Of a DNA stretch of 64,000 nucleotides, positions 52,947-61,283 are shown piece by piece. The notes below the pieces were generated by a model, which searched no databases, was not told the origin of the DNA, and saw nothing but the letters and a program-made list of their open reading frames with translations. The position numbers were made by a program, and so were the translations under genes. The stretch lies in contig JAEUWH010000087.1 in NCBI GenBank assembly GCA_016785955.1, positions 114,104-178,103 on the forward strand, written 5' to 3'. Numbering within the stretch: position 1 is the first letter of the stretch; each line of letters opens with the position of its first letter. The DNA comes from Pseudobdellovibrionaceae bacterium (GTDB lineage Bacteria; Bdellovibrionota; Bdellovibrionia; Bdellovibrionales; Bdellovibrionaceae).

Positions 52947-54695
52947 ATGAAATTATTATTTCTTCTAAAAAATAGCTTAAGCCTAGTATGTATTGTTTCT
53001 TTTAGTCTTTTAGGATGTACTTCATCTAACTCTGGGTCACCCAATAATCCCAATAATCCAGATCAAGTAGCCCAAAATAATTCTCAAAATATTGCTAATT
53101 TTAAAGATAAAAGATTACACGATCTTGTTGCTGATGATGATAAAGCATGTGTCATAATAGATGATAAAGTTAAATGTTGGAGCAGAGATTCATTCGCTAT
53201 TCAGTTTAAAAAGAAATTGGGAAAAGTAAGTAAAGCTAAATCTATTGCAGTTAGTAATGAAGCTGAAGGTTGCGTAATAGATGGAACAACGCCAAAATGT
53301 TATGCTAAATTTAATAATGAATATTCTGATTTTAGCTATTCGCTTAAAACTCTGGAGGAATCTAAAAAAATATTTGGTGCTTTTAATAGCTACTGTGGAC
53401 AATTTAATGATAGTTTTAAATGTATCGGCATACCAGCTCCATATAATAACTATAAAAGCTACAACTATGTATCACCAAAAAATCAACTTTTGATTGGCAT
53501 GTTTGATAATAGTCCCATTTTTATAGAGAACAATATTGTTAAGGCGACTAATATTTACCCTGTAGAAAAAACATATAAATTAATAGAAGATAAAAAAGTT
53601 GATTTTAGAAATCCACGTATTTTTAGTTTTGCATCAAATACAAACAGTTTTTGTATTGCAGATGATGATGGTATCAAATGTACTTCTATAGAAAATGACT
53701 CACTTTTTACAATTATCCCTATTAAAAGTGTAGAATCCTTAACAATGTATGAAGAAAAAAATCAGCAGAACTATTATAATACTAGTTCATTACGAGTTTG
53801 TGCCGCTGCTCAAGGGCAGTTGAAATGCTGGAAATCTGACTCTAAATTAGAAAAATACACATCTTTAGAAGATAGTTTTATACTTGCAACTGAACTAAAA
53901 AATGTTCGTGAAGTAGTGTATGCTAAGTTTTTAAATAGTCTTTGTGTAATAGATGATGATGGCGCGAAATGCTTAGATGAAACTTCTAAATCAAAAAAAT
54001 GGGTTATAAAGGTTCCTAAGAAATCTACAGATGGAGTTCCAAATCAGTTTAATCCTTATATTATTAATGTGGAAAATAGATGTGAACGAGCATTAAATAT
54101 TGAAAGCTTTAATTATTTAGCGTGCTCAACTCAGCTTCAGTTTAGATTGTTTAAGGTTACTGGTATTCAAAATCAAAGAAATATTTCATTAGAATTACTC
54201 CGCTTGAATGGTTCGACTTTAAAATATCATTCTCGCCCCGATTCAGCGGCTTCAAAAGCTGAAAATAATATTACATTAGAGTCAGAAATGGGAGACGTTC
54301 TAATATTACAAGATACTGAATTTAAAAGAGGAGAAGATATAAAGGAAATTTATGTTTCTCACAACGGTAATTCAGGAAAGTGCACAGGAATTGTGATAGG
54401 AAATCCAAATTCATGCTCGTCAATTATAAATTCTCGAGACTATAATAGTGACAACGCTAGCTATTACTTTGATCCATTTCATGTGACTGGTTTGGATCAG
54501 ATCAACATAGGTACGTGCAAATTAACTTTGGTAGATTCTCATGGGAAATCAAATTACAAGGCTTATTTTAGCGTGGTTGATGATTCTTGTGATATTAATG
54601 ATCAGGAGTTTTATAAAGGTGATACTTTATATTATGATCTTTCAGATCCTGCAAATTATCCTTATCTTAGTGTACCAAAATTGGATATATTTTAA
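52947..54695 (+). CDS. AT-rich lipoprotein with RCC1-like C..KCW repeats
   Basis: A 582-residue lipoprotein (lipobox LLGC) with a Pro/Asn linker (SPNNPNNPDQ). The mature part repeats a C-x-x-x-D-x-K-C motif: CVIIDDKVKCWS, CVIDGTTPKCYA, CIADDDGIKCTS, CAAAQGQLKCWK and CVIDDDGAKCLD. Such motifs are seen in RCC1/alpha-tubulin-suppressor-type surface proteins. AGGGGGA precedes the ATG at 52947. Its codon use and AT content stand out against both ICEs, which suggests separate acquisition. Possibly an outer-surface or adhesion protein. Confidence 0.65.
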   Translation: MKLLFLLKNSLSLVCIVSFSLLGCTSSNSGSPNNPNNPDQVAQNNSQNIANFKDKRLHDLVADDDKACVIIDDKVKCWSRDSFAIQFKKKLGKVSKAKSIAVSNEAEGCVIDGTTPKCYAKFNNEYSDFSYSLKTLEESKKIFGAFNSYCGQFNDSFKCIGIPAPYNNYKSYNYVSPKNQLLIGMFDNSPIFIENNIVKATNIYPVEKTYKLIEDKKVDFRNPRIFSFASNTNSFCIADDDGIKCTSIENDSLFTIIPIKSVESLTMYEEKNQQNYYNTSSLRVCAAAQGQLKCWKSDSKLEKYTSLEDSFILATELKNVREVVYAKFLNSLCVIDDDGAKCLDETSKSKKWVIKVPKKSTDGVPNQFNPYIINVENRCERALNIESFNYLACSTQLQFRLFKVTGIQNQRNISLELLRLNGSTLKYHSRPDSAASKAENNITLESEMGDVLILQDTEFKRGEDIKEIYVSHNGNSGKCTGIVIGNPNSCSSIINSRDYNSDNASYYFDPFHVTGLDQINIGTCKLTLVDSHGKSNYKAYFSVVDDSCDINDQEFYKGDTLYYDLSDPANYPYLSVPKLDIF

Positions 54696-54733
54696 ATCTA
54701 GCCGAAAGTTACGGAATGGTAATTAGTAATTGA

Positions 54734-54756
54734 AATGAACATCAAAAAATGTCATT
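54734..54756 (+). terminator. weak hairpin after the cargo lipoprotein
   Basis: AATGAACAT / ATGTCATT stem with one bulge and an AT-rich tail, 38 bases after the stop codon. Low-confidence terminator; it also marks the area of the ICE1/ICE2 junction. Confidence 0.3.
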
Positions 54757-54922
54757 ATTTAAAATTAATCAACTTCGGACTACCCCAGTTTGAAGATCTG
54801 GACTCATAAAGAACATGAGCCTGAGCCTTCCAGATCCATTTTTGTAAATCGTCGATTTTTCCAACGGCGGCGGCCGCAAGTACAACACTTAAAATGAATG
54901 GCATTAATTTATCGAAGTTCAA
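54755..54922 (-). CDS. 55-residue membrane protein
   Basis: A small protein beginning TTG at 54922 (AAAGGAGG 5 bases upstream, inside the recombinase 3' end), with one hydrophobic segment (LMPFILSVVLAAAAVG) and a C-terminal tail. It overlaps the recombinase stop by 14 bases. ICE1 has no counterpart because its recombinase ends in the tRNA. Function unknown. Confidence 0.55.
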   Translation of the reverse strand: MNFDKLMPFILSVVLAAAAVGKIDDLQKWIWKAQAHVLYESRSSNWGSPKLINFK

Positions 54923-57218
54923 GGTGTCCTCCTTTGAGGATAATTTGTTTATTTTCAAATCGGTTTAGAATATTGATGACGGAGTTTCGGTTCCAAGATT
55001 TTGCGAGTCTTGGCTGAATCTTTTTCTCAGTGAGGCGGTCGGCAATTCTATTAGGATTGGTCCCTGATTTCCAAAGCTGATAAATGAAAATGAGATTTTC
55101 ATATTCCTTTTGATCGGGCACAACCTTGCCTTGAAAATAGCAGAAACCATAAGGTGGCTGAGTATTGGATTTTCCAGAAAGAGATTTAAGTATTGCTGCT
55201 GGCGGAGCAACATTTCCCCGTAATTCTATTCCGTCCCTTAAAAGGCTGGCTCGAATGACTGATTTTGACTTTCCAGTTTGCTTGGCGATATCACTCAAAG
55301 ACAGGCCATTTTTGTATAATTCAGCAAATTCCAAATAAATGGCCTGTCTTTGAACATGAAAAAGATCAATCTTTTTATGTGGTTGGTAGAATTCGGGTAA
55401 GCTTTGACTTTCACTACCAAATTCTACAACTTGCGAACCAATAATATCCAAATTATGAAAATCAGCCCCTCCGGGGGAGCTAGCGTCAGCCGACGCCGAA
55501 TCAGGGACCGTACCTGAGGATTTCGCACGTCTTTTTTCTGCCAAGGCGATGACGTTGTTTTCTTGTACCTTTGCCGCTGTAAGGTCTTCGGCAGTGACGG
55601 GTTTATTGAGGTCATGCTTCAAGCGATACTGGATTTTAAGACCTTTTGGGCTTACCAGGATGGAATAAAGAAGGTCTTTCAATAAAGACTTCTTCATAAC
55701 CGCGTTGGCTTTTGCCCACCCGCGTTTGAATGCCGACAATCGCTCTTTAAGGTCAATGACTGCATCATCAACGTCACCTTTGGTGACTTCTTTAACCCTT
55801 AAGTTTTCTAGTTCAGATTCAAGATGGCGTTTCTTACGACTCAGTTCTTCGAGTTCCTTTGCCGTTTCTTTGATCGCTTCAGAGTCAGCGTCTAATGCCG
55901 CTTGGATTTTAAAAGTGTTTTTAACGGCCAAGTTAATTTTAGAAACCTCCGCTGAAATTCGATCTCTTTCGGCTTTCAGCTGCTCCGGAGATGACGTAAC
56001 CATTTCTCTGATTCGTTTTTCAACTTCGTCAAAGTGTCCGGCCTGAAGCAAAATTTCTGAAAGATGTTCGGCAAGCTTTGTCTCAATTTTATCGGCCTTG
56101 ATCCTTTTTGTGGAGCAGGTAATGACATCACCTTTTTTAGAGGAATGTACATAATAGCGATGAACTTGTTTTCTGCCGTGAGCTGATTGTCCAACAAGAC
56201 GTTTTCCGCACTCCTCGCACTGGCACAAACCAGAGGCAGCAAAGACTCTTTTTTCTGACGTATCAAGGCGCATTCTTTCGCGCTCAGAGTTTTCCTCCAA
56301 GACTTGCTGCACGGATTTAAACGTCACTTCATCAATGATAGCGGGCCATGAAGCGCGGTAAGTTCCGTATTTTTGCCACACCTTGAGTTTAGCTTGATCC
56401 TTATTTTTGTTTGATTTGTTAGCTTCGCGAACGGCAATGTACGAATGGTTTTTCAAAACAAAGCTAAGAGAATCAACGGTCCATCTTCCTTCTTTAACCA
56501 GACGATCTTTTGAATTTCCACGGCTCTTGGGTTTGATGCCTTCGGCGCTTAAAGCATCAATTGTGCGGCTTAAACTTCGTTGCTCCATGAAAAGTTCAAA
56601 GATGCGACGAACAAGTTTAGCTTCCTCTTTATTGACGATAAAAGTGGCTTTCTTTGCCGGATCTTTATCGTATCCAAGGATCGCAGGACCTCCATTTAGA
56701 AATCCGCGCTGCGCTCTAGAGTGACAGTTGATGGCTACACGTTCAGAGGTTTGCTCGCGCTCAAACTGACTCAAATTTATCATATTATAGAGCATCATTT
56801 TTCCAGAAGGCGTACTTGAATCGAACTGTTCTTTGATCGAAAAGAATTTCGCTCCCAGATTTTCGAGTGACTTATGAAAGTCACAAAAATCAGGAATATT
56901 ACGCGACAACCGAGAAAGTTCCGTCACCATAATCGCGTTGATCTTGCCGGACTTTAAAGCTTTCATCATCCTCTCGTAAGCAGGGCGATTGGTGTCTTTG
57001 GCGGAATAACCATCGTCAATAAAGTATTCAACAATGTGGCCCCATCCGGGCTCTTGCATGTTTTTAATTTCGACAAAGGATTGCATGCGATACTTTTGAT
57101 TGTCGAGTGAACCCTCGATAATATTGGCCTGCTCATCGGTGCTGACTCTTGTGTAACTTCCAAGTAGAAGTGACGATGATGTTGTAGCTTTAAGGTCAGG
57201 CTGCGATTTGTTCTTCAT
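54909..57218 (-). CDS. large serine recombinase with C-terminal extension (ICE2)
   Basis: A 769-residue recombinase. Catalytic YTRVSTDEQ (Ser26), LSRLSRN, recombinase domain, zinc ribbon with CQCEECGKRLVGQ, a long coiled coil, and a C-terminal extension absent from ICE1: an HTH-like SLSDIAKQTGKSKSVIRASL and a second recombinase-like block (YENLIFIYQLWKSGTNPNRI, then AKSWNRNSVINILNRFE). ATG 57218 has AAAGGAGG upstream. It is expected to integrate ICE2, possibly with different site choice. Confidence 0.88.
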   Translation of the reverse strand: MKNKSQPDLKATTSSSLLLGSYTRVSTDEQANIIEGSLDNQKYRMQSFVEIKNMQEPGWGHIVEYFIDDGYSAKDTNRPAYERMMKALKSGKINAIMVTELSRLSRNIPDFCDFHKSLENLGAKFFSIKEQFDSSTPSGKMMLYNMINLSQFEREQTSERVAINCHSRAQRGFLNGGPAILGYDKDPAKKATFIVNKEEAKLVRRIFELFMEQRSLSRTIDALSAEGIKPKSRGNSKDRLVKEGRWTVDSLSFVLKNHSYIAVREANKSNKNKDQAKLKVWQKYGTYRASWPAIIDEVTFKSVQQVLEENSERERMRLDTSEKRVFAASGLCQCEECGKRLVGQSAHGRKQVHRYYVHSSKKGDVITCSTKRIKADKIETKLAEHLSEILLQAGHFDEVEKRIREMVTSSPEQLKAERDRISAEVSKINLAVKNTFKIQAALDADSEAIKETAKELEELSRKKRHLESELENLRVKEVTKGDVDDAVIDLKERLSAFKRGWAKANAVMKKSLLKDLLYSILVSPKGLKIQYRLKHDLNKPVTAEDLTAAKVQENNVIALAEKRRAKSSGTVPDSASADASSPGGADFHNLDIIGSQVVEFGSESQSLPEFYQPHKKIDLFHVQRQAIYLEFAELYKNGLSLSDIAKQTGKSKSVIRASLLRDGIELRGNVAPPAAILKSLSGKSNTQPPYGFCYFQGKVVPDQKEYENLIFIYQLWKSGTNPNRIADRLTEKKIQPRLAKSWNRNSVINILNRFENKQIILKGGHLELR

Positions 57219-57402
57219 GTAGTGCCTCCTTTCTTGGGCGTCCTCTTGTTTGACCAAGAAGAATTATTTTAGCGACGAGTTTTTCAACTCTTTCGCGCCT
57301 AGAATCAGCCGCATCGGATGTGTCTACAATACCGACTAACTCAACTTTCATTTCTTCTTCATCAAAATCTACCGCCGCTGTATACTTAGATTTCTTACTC
57401 AC
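57196..57402 (-). CDS. AT-hook-like small protein (ICE2)
   Basis: A 68-residue homologue of the ICE1 protein, with LGQTRGRPRKE. GTG start at 57402 overlaps the preceding stop; its end overlaps the recombinase start by 23 bases. N-terminal half is acidic (VDFDEEEMKVELVG), unlike ICE1. Probably a regulator or directionality factor. Confidence 0.6.
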   Translation of the reverse strand: MSKKSKYTAAVDFDEEEMKVELVGIVDTSDAADSRRERVEKLVAKIILLGQTRGRPRKEALHEEQIAA

Positions 57403-57652
57403 GCTTACTGCCTTTGCTAGAGGCCTTAGCTTTATCAATGTGCCGCTGAAACTCCTCGATAAAATCCTGAGCTTTTCTCTCCGAAAGACTCCCTAAGTAG
57501 CTCATCACGGCACTGATGAGCGGACTTGGTGTCCTGAATCCAGTTTCAAAGTGACTGATCGGCATTTTTCCAGACAAGCCCAAAAGTTCTGCTAGTTCCG
57601 GCTGCGTAAGTCCTAATTTTTCTCTCGTTTCTTTGAAATGCTTTGGACTCAT
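57395..57652 (-). CDS. Xre-type HTH regulator (ICE2)
   Basis: An 85-residue homologue of the ICE1 regulator: REKLGLTQPELAELLGLSGK, PISHFETGFRTPS, and a helical C-terminal part (SERKAQDFIEEFQRHIDKAK). Overlaps its upstream neighbour by 4 bases (ATGA) and its downstream one by 8. Confidence 0.85.
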   Translation of the reverse strand: MSPKHFKETREKLGLTQPELAELLGLSGKMPISHFETGFRTPSPLISAVMSYLGSLSERKAQDFIEEFQRHIDKAKASSKGSKRE

Positions 57653-58044
57653 ACCGACTCTTCACTTTCTTTATGTATATCTGTGATATACTCTTGCTTC
57701 AAGTTCTTTTTTATTTTTTTGGATTCTCTTGTGGCTTCACCAAAGAAATGTTTATCCAATACCGCTTGGATATCAGGCGGTAACTCACCGATAGCTTTAT
57801 ACTTCTTTTGAACAGCATCGAGCATTGAAAACGCGTTAGCCGATCTGCGGCGAATCTCTAAAATTACGTCTTGCGGAGCATGTTCTTTGAACCAAAGGAT
57901 CATAAAACTTGCGACATCAAATCTGGTGGCTCGTCCGGCGTCAAAGCCCTCGTTAACAGCGTCGGCAAGTTCTGCGACCGCCGCTTCAGCTTCGGGGCTC
58001 ACGACCATGCGGCCTTCTTTTTTAGGTAGAATATCATTTGTCAT
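57649..58044 (-). CDS. ICE accessory protein (ICE2)
   Basis: A 131-residue homologue of the ICE1 accessory protein: VNEGFDAGRATRFDVASFMI and the conserved C-terminal YITDIHKESEESV. Start at ATG 58044 (GGAGG 7 bases upstream) rather than the longer start at 58164. Adjacent to the nested inverted repeat as in ICE1. Function unknown. Confidence 0.65.
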   Translation of the reverse strand: MTNDILPKKEGRMVVSPEAEAAVAELADAVNEGFDAGRATRFDVASFMILWFKEHAPQDVILEIRRRSANAFSMLDAVQKKYKAIGELPPDIQAVLDKHFFGEATRESKKIKKNLKQEYITDIHKESEESV

Positions 58045-58171
58045 AACGGCACCTCCTTCGTGGTGAAATTGTTTGTTCGTGGGTTGAAAACGATGCTGCA
58101 TTGATAAAGGTCGCGCGTAAGCGCGGCACAAGTGACGGCGGACTGCAGCTTGCGGCGAGTCCATCCAAACC

Positions 58172-58196
58172 GAGGGCAGACGGCACGGCTGCCCTC
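58172..58196. repeat. 8-bp inverted repeat in ICE2 intergenic region
   Basis: GAGGGCAG and CTGCCCTC with a 9-base loop. Part of the region between accessory gene and oriT candidate. Function unknown. Confidence 0.5.
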
Positions 58197-58394
58197 ATCA
58201 TACGGAGCGATGAGAATTCGATCTGGTAGGCACATCACAAATTTTTGTCCAAAGATCAGATCTTCAAACAGCAACAGTTTTTCAATCGATAGACTCTCAA
58301 CTACACAGCCTACCTGATTGAATTCTCTTTGTTTCGTTTTGTATTTCCCCTTTTTAAATTCTTTATTATCTCTTTTTACTTTCCAACACTGAAC

Positions 58395-58496
58395 CCCGCC
58401 CAGCCCCGTCCCCCGGTTACTGACCACCTTCAACCAACTCGTTGGGTGGGGGTGGTCAGTAAAAATCGTAGATTTAGGGGGACGGGGCTGGGCGGG
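58395..58496. repeat. nested inverted repeat, candidate oriT or origin (ICE2)
   Basis: Perfect 20-bp outer arms (58395-58414, 58477-58496; core CCCGCCCAGCCCCG) and a perfect 12-bp inner repeat (TTACTGACCACC at 58417, GGTGGTCAGTAA at 58451), with an imperfect third hairpin at the centre (CAACCAAC/GTTGGGTG). Shares the TGACCAC core, position and design with ICE1. Confidence 0.8.
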
Positions 58497-58528
58497 CGCG
58501 ATCTCACTGATTTTGTTTGGAAAGTTCC

Positions 58529-59338
58529 TCATGCGGCCTCTGAATTTTCTGCTGTTATTAATGAGAACGGTTTCTCATTTCGTTCTCGTAAAGATTCCGA
58601 ATCTAAGATTGGTTTTTTCGTCAAAGCTTCTAGAAGTTCGCGCATACTTAACTCATTACCGGCAAATCTAATTTTTGAGTTTAAATGAGTGGCATCAAAC
58701 TCCTGATATTTATAGACACCAATTACCTGTGCAGATTGGCCATTTTTGTAAAAGGCATTTAGGACGGCTCTTTGAGTTGCCTCATAACCACAGCCAAAAA
58801 GAATCAAGCTGACTTTTGAATAATCGGCGTAGGCCAATGCTATTTTTGCATATCGACTTTGAGCTTTTGTGACGGTCTCAATTTCAAGGGCGCAGCGTAT
58901 GGACGATCCATCAACAGAACGTAAATCAAAAACTAAATCTGGAATGCGGTGAATGCGACTTGCTCCAAGAACTGTGTAAGTGTCGATGGGATTTCTAATC
59001 AATTCATCTTCAAGCCAGTAACGCTCAATCAAATTTCTTTGAATGAGTGGTAATATGAAACGAGCAACAAGTGAATCATGCGTGATATAAAACGGGGACC
59101 TCGCGGGTCTAGCATTTTCACCAAGTTGTGTGCGACTTTTTTTAGAAAGAATTAAAACCTGAGTATTCGCTTTGGACACAAGAAACAGATTTTTTTCTAC
59201 AAGATAATTCCAGTAGCGATACTGCTGTGCCTGGCTCATTTGACAGAAGAATTCAAAAAAAAGATCTTTTGTTAGAAAACCCCAGCGGGCAGCAAAATCC
59301 TGCGAAGCGTGGATAATGGACTCATTCCAGTTTTTCAT
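58529..59338 (-). CDS. PD-(D/E)xK-like DNA-processing protein (ICE2)
   Basis: A 269-residue homologue of the ICE1 protein. Conserved N-terminal MKNWNESIIHASQDFAARWG and the motif RIPDLVFDL ... ALEIETVTKAQ (about 132-152), matching the D...ExE...K pattern. Overlaps the lipoprotein gene by 4 bases. Candidate relaxase substitute. Confidence 0.6.
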   Translation of the reverse strand: MKNWNESIIHASQDFAARWGFLTKDLFFEFFCQMSQAQQYRYWNYLVEKNLFLVSKANTQVLILSKKSRTQLGENARPARSPFYITHDSLVARFILPLIQRNLIERYWLEDELIRNPIDTYTVLGASRIHRIPDLVFDLRSVDGSSIRCALEIETVTKAQSRYAKIALAYADYSKVSLILFGCGYEATQRAVLNAFYKNGQSAQVIGVYKYQEFDATHLNSKIRFAGNELSMRELLEALTKKPILDSESLRERNEKPFSLITAENSEAA

Positions 59339-59634
59339 TGGCCCGATCCGTTCTTTGATGTTTCGGGGATCAGGACAAAGTGGCCAAGTTCAATTTTCCC
59401 GGCAGTTAAATCTGGCTCAACCCACTCCAACGAAAACTGCGTAAGGCCGATACCTTTTAGGCTTGTGGGAATTTTAAGTTCTGAGCCAATGGTTACTTGC
59501 CTGATTCGGACCTGACAACTTCCTTCGCCAACCAAAACGACTTTGGCCCCTTCAGGATTTCCGCACTTAGGCGAATGAGCACACGAAGCTAGAAAAAGTA
59601 CTACTGTTAGAATCAATAATTGATTTTTCATCAT
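59335..59634 (-). CDS. small T4SS-associated lipoprotein (ICE2)
   Basis: A 99-residue lipoprotein (lipobox FLASCA). Shares CQVRIRQVTIGSELKIP with ICE1's copy. Likely the outer-membrane core lipoprotein. Overlaps virD4 and the nuclease-like gene by 4 bases each. Confidence 0.65.
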   Translation of the reverse strand: MMKNQLLILTVVLFLASCAHSPKCGNPEGAKVVLVGEGSCQVRIRQVTIGSELKIPTSLKGIGLTQFSLEWVEPDLTAGKIELGHFVLIPETSKNGSGQ

Positions 59635-61283
59635 GCGGCCTTCCTATTTTTCATCTTGTTCAACTCTGCCTGCACAGCCGCAGATCCAGTAGGTGGCTGC
59701 GGCTGATTTGTCGGCGTTGATTGTTTTTGCGAAATGCCTGTCGGCAAAGATTTACAAAGCTTCGGGATTTCCGGCTTATCCAAATCAAAAGATTTTTTGA
59801 ATTTTAATCGAACCGGTAAGCTTCCTTTACCATGAGGAAGAATGACCACGGCTTCACCGACTCCAAGCTCTTGTTTAAAGATATTTGGGTGAAATTTAAA
59901 TTCCTCAGCATTTCGCACTGATCCGTCACCTGTTTTTTCGCTACCAAAAAATCCTTGTTTTTGACGTTCGGTGATTTTTGCCGTAAGTGATGTGCCGATC
60001 ACCGATGAAAAATACTCGGCGGACTCAGGCTCATTTGTGCGCATGAAGACTTTCAAATTTGAGTTTGTCAGAATCGTGTTTTGAACCCCGTCACCTAAAC
60101 CGGCTAAATCCCCGAGGGCCTGGTGAGCAAATACAATCCCAACATTTGCGCTTCTTGATTTGTTTAATAATGTCACAAAACTAGGAGTTAGATACTCAGT
60201 AAAGTCATCAAGATAGACTGAAAAGAACCTTTGATCGTGGTATTTCCCTAGGTGTCTTGATGCCACGGCACTTTGCAGGCACTGAAGAATCATTTTCCCG
60301 GTGGCTTTCCCTAATGTCGGAATTTTTAAAGCTGGAAGCTGGCAATAGACGATCTCGCCGTTTTCAAGTGCGCGTTCAAGACTAATCTCAGAATTTTCGC
60401 TGTTAAAAATACTTGCGACATCACCGACCGCAAAACATTGCAGTTGTGCCGTAAGCCCGCTTGTTCTTTGCTCGCGTTCTTCTCTGGTAAGGCGCAGAAA
60501 ATCCTTGGCCCAGGATTGGAGCCGCTCGTTTTTACTAGCAAGTGCAAGCTCGGCCAATTGTCTTTCATCTTTTAGACACTCAATCACGCGATACGGTGTT
60601 GCTTTGATTCTGGCCTCTTCTAAAATCATCAAACAATGTAATAAAGCGTCGTACTGGATGCTTTTAAAATATTCGTTTTCAAAGTTAAACGCTGCAAATA
60701 CACGTTCGGCCACCTCTAGAGCCGACCCTCCATCCAGCGGATTAAAGGTGTGGCTAATATCGGTATTGCAGATGGAAAGAATTCTTACGTCATGCTCACG
60801 GTGATGTTTTTTTGCGTAGGCGTAGAGCTTATCAAGAAGGCTCGAATCGGATTTTCCATCAATCATCAAAAGCCCGCGTCCTTTTTTGATATCATCGATG
60901 GCCCACGGAAGAATGACGGACTCGGTTTTACCGGCGTTTGTTGTGCCGACAACTTGCGTGTGCATTCTGCGAAAGGCTTGCTTGATATACACGGGTTTAC
61001 CCTTGCTAGATACTCCTGCGAAAATAGCCTCCTCTCCGTTTTGAGGCGTAAGCACCTCGTTTTCTAAATCACCGGCAGCAAATGATTTTTGAATTTGCTG
61101 GCGTAGTTTTACAACGCCATAAAGAAGAAAACCCGTGATCAAAAGCGCTATACCGTAGCGCCATTCTAAATAGAAGCTGGCGATCTGAACTTTATAACGT
61201 AGCCAAAGAACAAATGTTCCTAAAACCACGGCTAAGAAAAGAAACCCTCTATCGGTCATGTCTGATTTTTTATTTTCACTCAT
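59631..61283 (-). CDS. VirD4/TraD coupling protein (ICE2)
   Basis: A 550-residue ATPase closely similar to ICE1's: VVGTTNAGKTESVILPWAID (Walker A, about residue 112), VYLDDFTEYL (Walker B), FAHQALGDLAGLG. C-terminal tail is Gln/Pro-rich (QKQSTPTNQPQPP). ATG 61283 preceded by AAGGAGG; overlaps virB10 by 8 bases. Confidence 0.9.
   Translation of the reverse strand: MSENKKSDMTDRGFLFLAVVLGTFVLWLRYKVQIASFYLEWRYGIALLITGFLLYGVVKLRQQIQKSFAAGDLENEVLTPQNGEEAIFAGVSSKGKPVYIKQAFRRMHTQVVGTTNAGKTESVILPWAIDDIKKGRGLLMIDGKSDSSLLDKLYAYAKKHHREHDVRILSICNTDISHTFNPLDGGSALEVAERVFAAFNFENEYFKSIQYDALLHCLMILEEARIKATPYRVIECLKDERQLAELALASKNERLQSWAKDFLRLTREEREQRTSGLTAQLQCFAVGDVASIFNSENSEISLERALENGEIVYCQLPALKIPTLGKATGKMILQCLQSAVASRHLGKYHDQRFFSVYLDDFTEYLTPSFVTLLNKSRSANVGIVFAHQALGDLAGLGDGVQNTILTNSNLKVFMRTNEPESAEYFSSVIGTSLTAKITERQKQGFFGSEKTGDGSVRNAEEFKFHPNIFKQELGVGEAVVILPHGKGSLPVRLKFKKSFDLDKPEIPKLCKSLPTGISQKQSTPTNQPQPPTGSAAVQAELNKMKNRKAA

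Larger units (their letters stand above)
30241..54740 (-). mobile_element. ICE1, integrative conjugative element at the tRNA
   Basis: The left edge lies within the 3' end of the CAT tRNA, where the recombinase gene stops. The element carries a serine recombinase, regulators, a candidate oriT, a type IV secretion system, a toxin-antitoxin pair and a signalling cassette. The right edge is not marked by a tRNA repeat; I place it near 54.7 kb, just before ICE2, but the two plus-strand cargo genes (51.7-54.7 kb) could also be host DNA. Nearly all genes run on the minus strand. Confidence 0.75.
58045..58528. other. intergenic region with candidate oriT (ICE2)
   Basis: 484 bases. Contains the nested inverted repeat at 58395-58496 and another inverted repeat GAGGGCAG / CTGCCCTC (58172-58196). 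The frame 58041-58532 crosses these repeats and looks non-coding. No other gene supported. Confidence 0.6.

Noticed and set aside
54700..54760. Second copy of the tRNA 3' end as right att site of ICE1
   Set aside because: I looked for it at the ICE1/ICE2 junction and did not find it. Serine recombinases need only a short core, so its absence does not disprove the element.
58041..58532. 163-residue minus-strand frame in ICE2
   Set aside because: It runs through the nested inverted repeat and the true start of the accessory gene, has no ribosome site and no counterpart in ICE1.
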